In this document: one piece after another, positions 8,479 to 17,561 of the stretch
Position numbering within the stretch: position 1 is the first letter of the stretch
How the letters are laid out: each line of letters opens with the position of its first letter
Source of the DNA: Marinobacterium jannaschii DSM 6295
GTDB taxonomy: Bacteria; Pseudomonadota; Gammaproteobacteria; Pseudomonadales; Balneatricaceae
Assembly (NCBI RefSeq): GCF_000620085.1
Contig: NZ_JHVJ01000018.1
Span: 1-53,663, forward strand
Reading direction: 5' to 3'
DNA: 53,663 nt
Translations under genes and position numbers: made by a program
Notes under the pieces: generated by a model
What the model was told of the DNA's origin: nothing
What the model saw: only the letters and a program-made list of their open reading frames with translations
The model's database searches: none

Positions 8479-10713
8479 ATGTCCCAGCTGCAGGTCCATC
8501 ACTACGCTTTACAGGGAATTAAATGCGCGGGCTGTGTGCGCTCGCTGGAACGTGCCTTGGGCAGTGCCGAGCAGATCAGTGATTTCTCGGTTAACTTTGC
8601 CGACCGTACCGCCTCAATCCAGAGTGACTCCGACCCGGCACAGGTGATCAGTGTGATCTCTGCGGCGGGTTATGGTGCGGAGGTGCTGGAGAACGAGCAG
8701 GACCAGGCACGGGTGGAAGCGGCAGAACAAGCTCACTATCAGCAGAAGAAAAAGCACAGTCTGATCGCCCTGGCAACCGGGGCTCTGATGATGTTGATGG
8801 CGTTGCTGGGCTGGATGCCGGATATCACTACCACGGCGGGCCGCTGGCTGGGGGCCGCGATGGGGCTGGCCAGTCTGTTGGTGATGTTGGTAAGTGGTGC
8901 AGAGATTTATCGTGGCGCCTGGAGCAGCGCGCGTCAGCTGCGCTTCAATATGGACACGCTGATCGGCCTGGGTACCGGGGCCGCCTGGCTCTATTCCAGC
9001 GGACTGCTGCTGGTGGCCGCGATAAGCGACACGGTGCTGCCGCAGGCAGCGACCCATCTGTACTATGAAGCGGCGGTGATGATTCTGGGCTTTATCCTGC
9101 TGGGGCAGATGCTGGAAACCCGGGCCCGGGGCAAAACGGCCGAAGCGCTGCGTAAGCTGGTTAAGCTGCAGCCCGAAACCGCACTGCGCTTAAAAGCGGG
9201 AGAGGAGAAAGAGGTACCGGTAGCGCTGCTGCAACCGGGGGATCAGGTGCGTATCCGCCCGGGGGAGAGCGTCCCGGTGGACGGAATTGTGGCTGACGGT
9301 CACAGCTACCTTGACGAGTCGATGCTGACCGGAGAATCCCGCCCGGTGTCCAAAGCTGCCGGTGATGCACTGGTTGGCGGGACGATCAACGGCAGCGGCA
9401 GCCTGCTGATGACGGTCTCAGAGGTGGGGCACAACACGGTGCTGGCAAAAATCGTTGAAACTGTGCGCCAGGCCCAAAACAGCAAGCCCGCGATCGGCAA
9501 GCTGGCGGATGATATCGCGGCCGTCTTTGTTCCGGCTGTTATGGTTGTTGCCCTGATTACAGCACTGGCCTGGTGGTGGTTGGGACCGGAGCCGCAGTTA
9601 ACCTATGCCATCGTTACCATGATGACCGTACTGATCGTAGCCTGTCCCTGCGCCCTTGGGCTGGCAACGCCGATGTCGGTGATGGTGGCGGTCGGGCGGG
9701 CAGCCGCGACGGGCGTGCTGATTCGTAATGGTGATGCACTGCAGCGGGCGCGCGAAATAACCACCGTCGTACTGGATAAAACCGGTACCGTGACTCGGGG
9801 AAAGCCAGCGGTAACTGCGGTCAGTTACTTCGACGAACCGTTACCGCAGACGACACTGAACGGCTGGATCAGTGCGCTTGAGGCCCGCTCTGAACATCCG
9901 CTGGCGGCCGCGCTGACAGAGCACCTGGGCCCGGCAGCAGAGGTCCGGATTGAGGATTTTCAGGCGCATGCCGGTAGTGGCCTGTCCGCCATCGTCGAGG
10001 GTCATCAGCTCGTGCTGGGAAACGCCGGGATGATGAACCAGGCGTCTGTCGATATTGCCGTTGCGGAAGACGATGCGCTCAGCTACAGCCAGCAGGCCTG
10101 CTCTCTGGTTTATGTCGCGCTTGATCAGCAGTTGGTGGCCCTGTTTGCGGTCGCCGATCCGTTAAAAGAGGATTCGGCTGCTGCGCTGGCGGAGCTGCGT
10201 CGACGGGGAGTAAAGCTGGTTCTGCTCTCCGGGGATAATCAGCGTACCGCGGAGGCGGTGGCTACACAGGTGGGAATTGACCAGGTGATTGCCGAGGTTA
10301 AGCCTGAGGATAAGCTGAAACAGATACAGGCGCTGCAGGCCAGGGGTGAGGTCGTGGCAATGGTGGGGGATGGCGTTAACGATGCGCCAGCGCTGGCCCA
10401 GGCTGATGTGGGGATGGCGATCGGCTCGGGCACTGATGTGGCGATTGCCAGCGCTGATATCACCCTGATGTCAGGCTCACTGACATCGGTTGCGGCGGCG
10501 ATCGATATCTCAGCCGCGACAGTGCGGAATATACGCCAGAACCTGTTTGGCGCTTTTATCTATAACACACTGGCGATCCCGCTGGCGGCGGGCATACTGT
10601 TTCCGGCATTCGGGCTGCTGCTGAACCCGATGATTGCCGGTGCCGCCATGGCTATGTCGTCAGTCACCGTGGTCAGCAATGCCAACCGTCTGCGCTGGCA
10701 AAAACTGCACTGA
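8479..10713 (+). CDS. copA: Copper(I)-exporting P1B-type ATPase CopA
   Basis: 744 residues behind CAGGAGA. It has a single N-terminal heavy-metal-associated domain with C16-x-x-C19 (KCAGC) and eight membrane helices. The CPC metal site is in ACPCALGLATP (~388-398). The phosphorylation motif is DKTGTVTRGK (~432) and the hinge motif is GDGVNDAPALAQAD (~629). The Cu+-specific helix residues YN (IYNTLAIPLAAG) and MSS (AMAMSSVTVVSNA) at the C-terminus favour copper(I) over zinc or cadmium. It exports cytoplasmic Cu+ to the periplasm. The upstream MerR-type operator fits copper induction. It is a single-gene unit, followed by the convergent cyclophilin gene. Confidence 0.96.
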   Translation: MSQLQVHHYALQGIKCAGCVRSLERALGSAEQISDFSVNFADRTASIQSDSDPAQVISVISAAGYGAEVLENEQDQARVEAAEQAHYQQKKKHSLIALATGALMMLMALLGWMPDITTTAGRWLGAAMGLASLLVMLVSGAEIYRGAWSSARQLRFNMDTLIGLGTGAAWLYSSGLLLVAAISDTVLPQAATHLYYEAAVMILGFILLGQMLETRARGKTAEALRKLVKLQPETALRLKAGEEKEVPVALLQPGDQVRIRPGESVPVDGIVADGHSYLDESMLTGESRPVSKAAGDALVGGTINGSGSLLMTVSEVGHNTVLAKIVETVRQAQNSKPAIGKLADDIAAVFVPAVMVVALITALAWWWLGPEPQLTYAIVTMMTVLIVACPCALGLATPMSVMVAVGRAAATGVLIRNGDALQRAREITTVVLDKTGTVTRGKPAVTAVSYFDEPLPQTTLNGWISALEARSEHPLAAALTEHLGPAAEVRIEDFQAHAGSGLSAIVEGHQLVLGNAGMMNQASVDIAVAEDDALSYSQQACSLVYVALDQQLVALFAVADPLKEDSAAALAELRRRGVKLVLLSGDNQRTAEAVATQVGIDQVIAEVKPEDKLKQIQALQARGEVVAMVGDGVNDAPALAQADVGMAIGSGTDVAIASADITLMSGSLTSVAAAIDISAATVRNIRQNLFGAFIYNTLAIPLAAGILFPAFGLLLNPMIAGAAMAMSSVTVVSNANRLRWQKLH

Positions 10714-10794
10714 CAGCAAGCATCAGGACGAAACCGGGGGAGAGGCCCATCAGCCTTTCCCCTTTGGTTTGCGGCCCGAGATTCTGACGGCGAC

Positions 10795-11367
10795 TTATTC
10801 TGCGTCGGCGCGGTAGGCTTTCTCGATAATCACCGGTGACTTCGGAACATCACGGTAGTGGTCCACCGTGGTGGTTGGCACGCGGCTGATCTGCATGACC
10901 ACATCCATCCCCTTGGTCACTTTGCCAAACACCGCATAACCCGGACGCTGGCTGCTGCCATTCAGGTTGCGGTTGTTGACCGTATTGATAAAGAACTGGG
11001 CGGTAGCACTGTGTGGGGCACGGGTGCGGGCCATGGCAATAGTGCCGGGTTCGTTTTTCAGGCCGTTATCTGACTCGTTCTTAATCGGTGCCTTGGTGTC
11101 TTTCTTTTCCATGGCCTGCGTAAAGCCGCCGCCCTGAATCATAAAACCGGCGATCACCCGGTGAAAAATGGTGTTGTTGTAGTAACCGCTGTCGACATAG
11201 CCGAGAAAGTTTTCGACAGATATCGGGGCTTTTTCTGCGTTCAGCTCCAGCTCGATATTGCCCTGATTCGTTTCAAAGATTACCACCGCTGAATCGGCCT
11301 GTGCGGTAGCGGATGCCAGTGCTATTACCAGACCGCCCAGCAGGGCAGATACTTTGCCTTTAAACAT
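10795..11367 (-). CDS. ppiA: Periplasmic peptidyl-prolyl cis-trans isomerase, cyclophilin type
   Basis: 190 residues with a signal peptide (MFKGKVSALLGGLVIALASATAQA) that sends it to the periplasm. The cyclophilin core is clear: NIELELNAEKAPISVENFL, FHRVIAGFMIQGGGF with the catalytic Arg, IAMARTRAPHSATAQFFIN, and GYAVFGKVTKGMDVV. It accelerates proline isomerisation during folding of exported proteins. Size and architecture match PpiA of enterobacteria. It runs toward copA with 81 bp between the two stops; no clear terminator was found there. Confidence 0.93.
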   Translation of the reverse strand: MFKGKVSALLGGLVIALASATAQADSAVVIFETNQGNIELELNAEKAPISVENFLGYVDSGYYNNTIFHRVIAGFMIQGGGFTQAMEKKDTKAPIKNESDNGLKNEPGTIAMARTRAPHSATAQFFINTVNNRNLNGSSQRPGYAVFGKVTKGMDVVMQISRVPTTTVDHYRDVPKSPVIIEKAYRADAE

Positions 11368-11914
11368 ATCAATTAAATCCTTTCTGTAAGGTAATCGCTC
11401 TAGGCTGCCAAAAATCGGCAGCCTTGGGAAGGTTTAACCCGGATACATCCCGCTGATGTACACAAAACCAAACAAAGATGCCTGGTCAGGCCGTGTCCTG
11501 AGTGACTATTCATAATCCGCGAATAGTCCGACATTGTCGGCCCGTCTGTTATGAAGCGCTGCTTTGGATCGGTCTGCGGCCTTAATCCGGCGTTCGTCGG
11601 GAGTCCGGGGTACTTCAGAGTTGCAGATGCTGCTGCCTGAAATACGGTGTGATTTCAGTAGCAGCAATGCCGCGAATTGATTGCCGGGACGGTCTGAGTT
11701 GCTGAATTAGCTTTCTGAAATTCTTATTTCTTTTCGTATTAAACAAATAACTTTTTTATATTTTTTTGCGGCAGGCAGGGTGATTACTTTGTTTATCGGC
11801 CTGTTTTTTATCCAGATATTTACTAGGGTGTAAATGCTATTTGTCTGTTTTATGACCGCTTCCGGTTATTAAATGAACAGATCTTCTTGAGTCGCGGCAA
11901 AAAGCCTTTCTATT
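11368..11914. other. Gene-free region with three inverted repeats
   Basis: No coding frame is convincing over 547 bp. Three dyads stand out. GGCTGCC/GGCAGCC lies at 11403-11409/11417-11423 (loop 7). GACTATTC/GAATAGTC lies at 11504-11511/11521-11528 (loop 9). CCGACATTGTCGG lies at 11528-11540, directly abutting the second dyad. The second half (about 11700-11880) is very AT-rich, with T-runs. None is followed by a T tract typical of a terminator. Confidence 0.6.
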
Positions 11915-12379
11915 ATGTGGCTTAAAAATATTTACTTAGTTTTATGTCTAATGGAATTTCAGGATATGCCGATAAATAATCTGTTCAGTATTGTCGCACT
12001 GGACCATGTTGTATTGGTCGCAACAGATCTTCCCGGGATGGAACTGTTTTACACCCGACGTTTGGGCTGTCAGGTGGTAAGGCGTGTGGAAGAGATCGGA
12101 CTGGTGCAGCTGAAAGCCGGGTCTTCACTGATTGACCTGCTACCCGCAGCCACCGCCAGAGTGGCAGGGGAAAGGTACAGCAATATGGATCATCTCTGTA
12201 TTCAGATCACACCGTTTGAAGTACCGGCCCTGATGGAAGCCTTCCACGACTGCCTGGAGGGTGAAGTCGAGACACGTTTTGGTGCACAGGGCTTTGGCTT
12301 ATCGTTATATATCCGTGATCCGGAAGGTAACAAAGTTGAGCTCAAAGAAGGACAGGGTCAGCGTCATCACATGACCTGA
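11915..12379 (+). CDS. VOC-family (glyoxalase/dioxygenase fold) protein
   Basis: Up to 154 residues. The start is uncertain: ATG 11915, 11951 and 11966 are all in frame and none has a well-spaced ribosome-binding site; the conserved domain only begins after residue 22. The fold shows as paired beta-alpha-beta-beta-beta units: ALDHVVLVATDLPGMELFYT, then MDHLCIQITPFEVPALMEAF, ending with SLYIRDPEGNKVELKE. Possible metal ligands are the His in LDHVV, the His in MDHLC and the Glu in KVELK. Such proteins include glyoxalase I, dioxygenases and antibiotic-binding proteins; the substrate cannot be assigned. Confidence 0.85.
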   Translation: MWLKNIYLVLCLMEFQDMPINNLFSIVALDHVVLVATDLPGMELFYTRRLGCQVVRRVEEIGLVQLKAGSSLIDLLPAATARVAGERYSNMDHLCIQITPFEVPALMEAFHDCLEGEVETRFGAQGFGLSLYIRDPEGNKVELKEGQGQRHHMT

Positions 12380-12442
12380 TTCAGTAACAATGTCACCGGA
12401 CGAGCAAAAACTACTATAAACCACGTATTAAAGTGGAGTCGC

Positions 12443-14137
12443 TTGCAGATGGGGAACATGTCGTTAAAAACCAAAATACTGTTGCTGACGGTAATACCAT
12501 TATTAGTGGCTACAGCCATTATCATGATGGTGACCCGGCTTCAGTTACAACAGCTTGGCGAAAATGAAATCGCACAGATCCGCCAGGATATGATGCAGGA
12601 CAAGCAGGAAACTCTGAAAAACTTCATGGATATGGCTGTATCGGCCGTCGCTCCTATCTATGATGATGCCGCCTCGGATGATATGCAGGCGCGCGAAACT
12701 GTGTTGAATACCCTGCGAAACCTGAGCTATGGAGAGAAGAAAGACGGCTATGTTTTCGTCTACGATTACGACGGTACGGCGCTGGCAATGCGGGCAAAGC
12801 GCTCGCTTGAGGGTAAGAACATGCTCAACCTTACCGATAAGAACGGCGTCAGGCTGATTGCTGAACTTATCTCAGAGGCGCGGCAGGGTGGCGGTTTCGT
12901 TACCTACATCTGGGATAAACCCTCTAAGGGAATGGCAGTGGAAAAACTCAGCTATGCCGTTGGTTTCCCCAAGTGGAACTGGATGCTGGGTACCGGTTTC
13001 TATATCGATGACATAGAAGACCGGGTCGCGGCGACCCGGGCCGAACTGAACAGCAAAATCACCGAAACCATGTGGTTTATTTTTCTTATCGGTGTCGTGC
13101 TGATCGTGCTCTTTGCATTCCTTTCGATGATGTCTGCCAAGAAGCTGATGCAGCCGCTGACAGAGGTGGCTGATGCCCTGCAGGATCTCGGACAGGGAGA
13201 AGGGGATCTGACCCGCCGCCTGAATGTCGTTGCCAATGATGAGGTTGGACAGGTAGCCAAGGGCTTTAATGACTTTGCCGATAAGATCCATACTCTGGTA
13301 CGGGAGCTGAAAACCGGGATTGATGACCTGTCGGTTTCTACCCAGCGGATGCAGGGTGTTGTCGATAGTACTCACGCTGAGGTCAGTAAGCAGAAACAGG
13401 AGACCGAGCAGGTTGCGGCGGCAATTCATGAGATGGCGACCGCTGTTCAGCAGGTGGCCGGAAGTGCTTCCCAGGCGGCATCCTCCGCGTCTAATGCCGA
13501 TGAGGCCGCCGTCGCCGGTCAGCATCTGTTTACGGAAACGATCACCTCCATCCATAACCTGTCAGATGGTGTTAATCGCGCCGGCGATGTTATTACCGAA
13601 CTGGATCGCAATGCCGAACAGATTGGTACCGTGGTGAACGTGATCAAGGAAATTGCCGATCAGACTAACCTGCTGGCGTTGAACGCGGCAATTGAAGCAG
13701 CGCGTGCCGGTGAATACGGTCGTGGTTTCTCCGTTGTGGCCGATGAGGTCCGGACCCTGGCTAACCGTACCCAGCAGAGCACTGAAGAGATTCAGAGCAT
13801 GATTGAAAAGCTGCAACAGGGGGCGCGCTCAGCCGTAGGAGTGATGGAGGACAGTCGCAGCAATACGGAAAATACTGTCACCCAGGCCCGTGAAGCCAGC
13901 AGTTCGCTGCAGAGTATCACCGGCGCTGTCGGTACTATCAATGAGATGAATACCCAGATTGCCTGTGCCGCCGAGGAGCAGACCTCGGTTGCGGAGGAGG
14001 TTAGCCGCAGTATCCATCACATTGCAGATATTGCCGAGAGCGCAGCCGGTAATGCCAATGACCTGTCGCATACCGCAACAGAGATGTCTGACCTGGAACG
14101 CCGCCTGACCCGGCTGGTGGAACAGTTCCGGATCTGA
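12443..14137 (+). CDS. Methyl-accepting chemotaxis protein with single Cache domain
   Basis: Up to 564 residues. TTG 12443 has GGAG 5 nt upstream; ATG 12449 and 12458 are alternatives and the N-terminus probably reads [12 protein letters not shown]. Order: transmembrane helix (~10-30), periplasmic sCache_2 domain (~35-195, with [14 protein letters not shown] and the [13 protein letters not shown] end motif typical of pyruvate/acid sensors), second transmembrane helix (~205-230), HAMP (~230-285) and the methyl-accepting signalling domain. The latter carries the CheA/CheW-binding hairpin tip [20 protein letters not shown]. It couples a small periplasmic ligand to flagellar chemotaxis. No che genes are nearby, so it is an orphan receptor gene. 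Confidence 0.95.
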   Translation: MQMGNMSLKTKILLLTVIPLLVATAIIMMVTRLQLQQLGENEIAQIRQDMMQDKQETLKNFMDMAVSAVAPIYDDAASDDMQARETVLNTLRNLSYGEKKDGYVFVYDYDGTALAMRAKRSLEGKNMLNLTDKNGVRLIAELISEARQGGGFVTYIWDKPSKGMAVEKLSYAVGFPKWNWMLGTGFYIDDIEDRVAATRAELNSKITETMWFIFLIGVVLIVLFAFLSMMSAKKLMQPLTEVADALQDLGQGEGDLTRRLNVVANDEVGQVAKGFNDFADKIHTLVRELKTGIDDLSVSTQRMQGVVDSTHAEVSKQKQETEQVAAAIHEMATAVQQVAGSASQAASSASNADEAAVAGQHLFTETITSIHNLSDGVNRAGDVITELDRNAEQIGTVVNVIKEIADQTNLLALNAAIEAARAGEYGRGFSVVADEVRTLANRTQQSTEEIQSMIEKLQQGARSAVGVMEDSRSNTENTVTQAREASSSLQSITGAVGTINEMNTQIACAAEEQTSVAEEVSRSIHHIADIAESAAGNANDLSHTATEMSDLERRLTRLVEQFRI

Positions 14138-14147
14138 TCAACAAACG

Positions 14148-14185
14148 CCGGAGCTGCGAAGCCGCAAACGGTTTCGCAGCTCCGG
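14148..14185. terminator. Strong hairpin between convergent genes (likely bidirectional terminator)
   Basis: CCGGAGCTGCGAA (14148-14160) pairs perfectly with TTCGCAGCTCCGG (14173-14185) across a 12-nt loop. It lies 10 nt after the chemoreceptor stop and 20 nt before the end of the convergent DUF255 gene. Flanking T-richness is modest (CTTCCTTTC on the plus side). Confidence 0.65.
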
Positions 14186-14205
14186 GCATCTTCCTTTCAG
14201 CCGCT

Positions 14206-16419
14206 TCACAGTTGCATCACCCTGATTTCCGGTGGCAGGCAATGACGCTGGTTACAGGCCTGGTAACGAACCTGCAGCAGGGGAGCCGGGGTTGAAATCG
14301 CATTGAGCTTACCCCGTACCAGAACCCTGCCGCTGTAGAGCGGAATGACCTTTCCATCCACACACTCTGAGTCATTGGCCTCGGGGTAATCAATATCGGC
14401 GCCGCTGATATTCAGTTGCAATCCCATCCGCTGCTCGGTAGGGCTGTTATGGGCCTGGAGGTGCCAGCCTTCCTGCAGTGACAGCGACAGCTCGAAGCGG
14501 TTGCGGCGTCGTCGCAGTGATAACCACAGCGCCCCCGCGGCACCGTATTGTAAGCTCTCCCGTCCACCTTCAAGCCGTTGTGCCAGTACCCTGAGCAGGT
14601 AGCTGTAGGCAGAGGGGTAGCGCAGTACATTGGCCTGCATATTGTTGAGTAACTGATCGGCCCGGTGCAGGTAATGCGGCTTTCCGGTACGCTGGTTCAG
14701 CATCAGCAGTACTTCATAGGCGACGGAATTTCCGGCGGGATAGGCGTTGTCGTCCAGCTGGCGGCTGGGGCCGGGCAATAGTGGATTGTTGTCTGACAGG
14801 AAAAAGCCGCCGCTGCTGTTATCCCAGAAATGTTCCCGCATCTCCTGATTCAGCTCTTCAGCCCGCTGCAGCCAGCATTCGTCTTCAGTCAGGTCATAGA
14901 CCGCCAGACAGGCCCGGCAGAACCAGGCGTAATCCTCCTGGCTGGCAATCACGCCGTGGCGGCCATCGCGACTATCACGCCACAGCTGGTTATCCTTGAC
15001 CCGGTGCTGGTGCCAGAGAGCCGTGGCCGCGCGTTCAGCTGCCTGATGGTACTGGCGCTCGCCCAGCTGTAAGGCAGCTTCAGCCAGGGTTGAAATCATC
15101 ATGGCATTCCAGGCGGTGACGATCTTATCGTCAATCAGGGGCGCAATCCGTTGCTGCCGCAGCTGTTGCAGGCGCTGGCGGATACCGTCGAGAAACCTGA
15201 GTGCTTCCGGGTCTTCTGCCAGTTGCTCAGCGATCCCCCGCCGCAGGGTAAAGAGGCTGCGGTTTTCCAGCTCGGGGATGATATTCAGTTGCAGCATTCC
15301 GGTGGCTCGCTGGCACTCCGCGCCACTGAGCGAGCGGGCCAGTTCCTTACGACTCCAGCTATAGTAGCGACCCTCACTGCCTTCGCTGTCGGCGTCGATA
15401 GCGGAGTAGAACAGTCCGTCTTTCCGGCGCATCTGCTGCAACACAAACTGCAGGGTCAGCTCGGCGGCATGGCGGTGTAACCGGTTACCACTCAATTGCC
15501 AGCTGCGCAGATAAAGCGCGCTGAGCTGGGCCTGATTAAACAACATCTTTTCAAAGTGGGGCAGTTGCCATTGCCGGTCCGTGGTATAGCGATGGAAGCC
15601 GCCGCCGATATGATCAAACAATGCCCCCCTGACCATGCTATCGAGACTGTTCTGCACCTGTTGCCAGCAACGCCGGTCTCCCTTGCGTATCGCCCAGTCC
15701 AGCAGCAGGTGAAGCGCCGCTTCACGGGGAAACTTCGGCGCTGAGCTGAAGCCGCCATGCTTGTTGTCGAAGCTTTCCTGTAGTTGTTCCACCGCATCCC
15801 GGGTCAGGGCGATTGAGGCGTGTCCGCTGGCTTTCTCCGGCTGGTTCAGTTCGCGGATAGTCGTAATAACCTGCTCCGCCTCCCGTTCCAGCTGGTCCCG
15901 GCTGTTGAGCCAGAGCTGGTGGATCTGAGACAGGTAGTGGATGAATTGTTGCGGCGGCCAGTAGGTGGCCGCGTAAAAGGGCTTGCCCTCAGGAGTCAGG
16001 AACGCCGACAGCGGCCAGCCACCCTGTCCGCTCAGCAGGCTGCAGGCGATCATATAGTAGTTATCCACATCCGGCAGTTGCTCCCGGTCTACCTTCACCG
16101 GCACAAAGTGGTGGTTCAGAAAGCTGGCAATCGCCGGATCTTCAAAACTCTCCCGTGCCATCACGTGGCACCAGTGGCAGGTTGCATATCCGATGGAGAG
16201 AAAAATCGGTCGCTGGCTGTTTTGTGCCAGCAGGAAGGCCTGTTCATCCCAGGGATGCCAGAGCACGGGGTTGGCAGCGTGTTGCAGCAGATAGGGTGAG
16301 CTGCTGTCTGCCAGACGATTACGGGACATACGACGAGCACCGGCCTGACCGGAAGAGCTGAGGGTATTGCGCCCGCTGGCGACAGCGCCTGATCCGCCGC
16401 GGGGATTTGCGTGATTCAT
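14206..16419 (-). CDS. DUF255 thioredoxin-fold protein (YyaL/SPATA20 type) with DsbD-alpha-like C-terminus
   Basis: 737 residues from ATG 16419, chosen because CGGAG lies 7 nt upstream; an in-frame ATG at 16446 would add 9. Family motifs: [19 protein letters not shown], then the thioredoxin-like [17 protein letters not shown] (CHWC) and [16 protein letters not shown], followed by the six-hairpin glucosaminidase-like region with [22 protein letters not shown]. The last ~115 residues differ from ordinary family members. They read like the DsbD N-terminal domain: [14 protein letters not shown], then [11 protein letters not shown] and the closing [13 protein letters not shown] with paired cysteines. 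No signal peptide is visible. Biochemical function is unknown. Convergent with the chemoreceptor gene. Confidence 0.88.
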   Translation of the reverse strand: MNHANPRGGSGAVASGRNTLSSSGQAGARRMSRNRLADSSSPYLLQHAANPVLWHPWDEQAFLLAQNSQRPIFLSIGYATCHWCHVMARESFEDPAIASFLNHHFVPVKVDREQLPDVDNYYMIACSLLSGQGGWPLSAFLTPEGKPFYAATYWPPQQFIHYLSQIHQLWLNSRDQLEREAEQVITTIRELNQPEKASGHASIALTRDAVEQLQESFDNKHGGFSSAPKFPREAALHLLLDWAIRKGDRRCWQQVQNSLDSMVRGALFDHIGGGFHRYTTDRQWQLPHFEKMLFNQAQLSALYLRSWQLSGNRLHRHAAELTLQFVLQQMRRKDGLFYSAIDADSEGSEGRYYSWSRKELARSLSGAECQRATGMLQLNIIPELENRSLFTLRRGIAEQLAEDPEALRFLDGIRQRLQQLRQQRIAPLIDDKIVTAWNAMMISTLAEAALQLGERQYHQAAERAATALWHQHRVKDNQLWRDSRDGRHGVIASQEDYAWFCRACLAVYDLTEDECWLQRAEELNQEMREHFWDNSSGGFFLSDNNPLLPGPSRQLDDNAYPAGNSVAYEVLLMLNQRTGKPHYLHRADQLLNNMQANVLRYPSAYSYLLRVLAQRLEGGRESLQYGAAGALWLSLRRRRNRFELSLSLQEGWHLQAHNSPTEQRMGLQLNISGADIDYPEANDSECVDGKVIPLYSGRVLVRGKLNAISTPAPLLQVRYQACNQRHCLPPEIRVMQL

Positions 16420-16524
16420 GGGGCAACTCCGGGTGAGAGTCATCACCGCAGGCAGCCTGACGGGGCCTGACGCGGTGGATTACGCACTCTTCAATCCCTG
16501 CTGGATGCGCACCAGCCCACTACC

Positions 16525-16552
16525 TGATCTGTGTTGTTCCCTAAATCGTAAA
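16525..16552 (+). promoter_or_regulatory. Predicted ECF (RpoE/ChrR-type) promoter for the SDR unit
   Basis: TGATCT (16525-16530), 16 bp, CGTAAA (16547-16552). The element and spacing are shared with the two promoters between the flavoprotein and sigma-factor genes. Transcription would start near 16558-16560, just before a GGAGG at 16561-16565. Confidence 0.68.
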
Positions 16553-16567
16553 CCATATACGGAGGTT

Positions 16568-16720
16568 ATGAGACGAACAGTTATGAGTTTCATGTTACTG
16601 CTGACCTCCATGCATGGCATTGCAGCCACAGCGACTGCCGCTGGCCGTTTAGCGATAGGTTTGAGCATTATTGCCCGGGGCGCGCAGAGGTGCGTCTTAG
16701 CTATAGCCGGAACGGTGTGA
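16568..16720 (+). CDS. Possible 50-residue exported small protein, first gene of the SDR unit
   Basis: Not recognised as any family. The ATG at 16568 has an ideal ribosome-binding site (GGAGG, 2 nt spacer TT) and lies ~8-10 nt after the transcription start predicted from the ECF promoter at 16525-16552, so the message would be nearly leaderless. The peptide starts MRRTVMSFMLLLTSMHGIAA and continues TATAAGRLAIG; it has the basic N-region, hydrophobic core and Ala-x-Ala end of a Sec signal peptide, leaving a ~25-residue product with one cysteine (ARGAQRCVLAIAGTV). It is followed after 61 nt by the SDR gene. It could be a genuine small stress-response protein or only a translated leader. Conservation has not been tested. 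Confidence 0.5.
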   Translation: MRRTVMSFMLLLTSMHGIAATATAAGRLAIGLSIIARGAQRCVLAIAGTV

Positions 16721-16751
16721 CTTCTCTATGCAGCAGATGTTCGATAACCCT

Positions 16752-16785
16752 AAAGGAGTCAATCATGGAAAGGAGTCAATAATGG
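16752..16785 (+). repeat. 17-bp tandem duplication of ribosome-binding site and start codon
   Basis: Copy 1 (16752-16768) and copy 2 (16769-16785) are AAAGGAGTCAAT followed by CATGG or AATGG, with one difference (C16764/A16781). Copy 1 opens a five-codon reading frame, ATG 16765 to TAA 16780-16782, whose stop overlaps the SDR ATG (16782) as TAATG. Copy 2 supplies the SDR's own Shine-Dalgarno. Confidence 0.9.
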
Positions 16786-17561
16786 GTCAGGCTGTGCGAT
16801 CCCGCCTTCCCTGGAAGCATTGCTGGATAACCGGTGGCAGCAGTGGTATTGGCCGGGCGCTGGCACTGGCGATGGCCTCACAGGGAGTCAGCGTAAGCAT
16901 CAGCGGCCGCCACCCCGGGGCTCTGGCCAAAGTGCAGGCGGAAGCCGCCGATCTGCCCGGGCGGATCTGTAACCTGCCGCTGGATATCACCGATTCCGCT
17001 GCCGTGCAGGCGCTGGTAGATGGTTGGCAACCGGAGGCGTTCCCTGATCTGATCATTCTGAACGCGGGCACACACCAGCCCGATTCGGCGCAGAATTTCT
17101 CGCTGCATCAGGCCCGTCGGCTGGTGGATATCAACTTACAGGGGACGCTGAACTGTCTCGCGGCCGTGCTGCCGGGGATGACCGCCAGAGGCTCCGGTCA
17201 GCTGGCAGTGATGGCGTCGGTGGCGGGTTATCGGGGACTGCCGGGGGCTGCCGTCTATGGCGCCACTAAGGCTGCCCTGATCAATCTGACTGAATCGCTG
17301 CAGCCGGAGCTGGCTGAACAGGGGATCCGTCTACAGCTGATTAATCCCGGTTTTGTGAAGACACCGCTGACCGATCGTAACAGGTTTCCCATGCCCTGGC
17401 TGGTTCCGGCAGAAGCGGCCGCAGAGGCGATTCTGAAGGGATTGCGGAGCCGGCGCTTCGAGATCAGCTTTCCCGGACGCTTTGTATTCTGGCTAAAGCT
17501 GGCAAGACTGTTACCCTACAGACTGTACTTTTCAGTTGTGGCAAGGATTACCCGAGCATGA
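16782..17561 (+). CDS. Short-chain dehydrogenase/reductase of the photo-oxidative stress set
   Basis: 259 residues from ATG 16782, preceded by AAGGAG; the longer frame from 16728 lacks a better site. Rossmann nucleotide motif TGGSSGIGRA (~residues 17-26), NAG-type motif in ILNAGTHQ, catalytic Ser in VMASVAGYRG and Tyr-x3-Lys in YGATKAAL are present, followed by NPGFVKTPLTDR. A classical SDR, NAD(P)(H)-dependent, substrate unknown. In proteobacterial RpoE-ChrR regulons an SDR of this kind accompanies the CFA-like methyltransferase, DUF1365 and flavoprotein genes, as it does here. It overlaps the next gene by 4 bp and is expected to be driven from the promoter at 16525. Confidence 0.92.
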   Translation: MGQAVRSRLPWKHCWITGGSSGIGRALALAMASQGVSVSISGRHPGALAKVQAEAADLPGRICNLPLDITDSAAVQALVDGWQPEAFPDLIILNAGTHQPDSAQNFSLHQARRLVDINLQGTLNCLAAVLPGMTARGSGQLAVMASVAGYRGLPGAAVYGATKAALINLTESLQPELAEQGIRLQLINPGFVKTPLTDRNRFPMPWLVPAEAAAEAILKGLRSRRFEISFPGRFVFWLKLARLLPYRLYFSVVARITRA

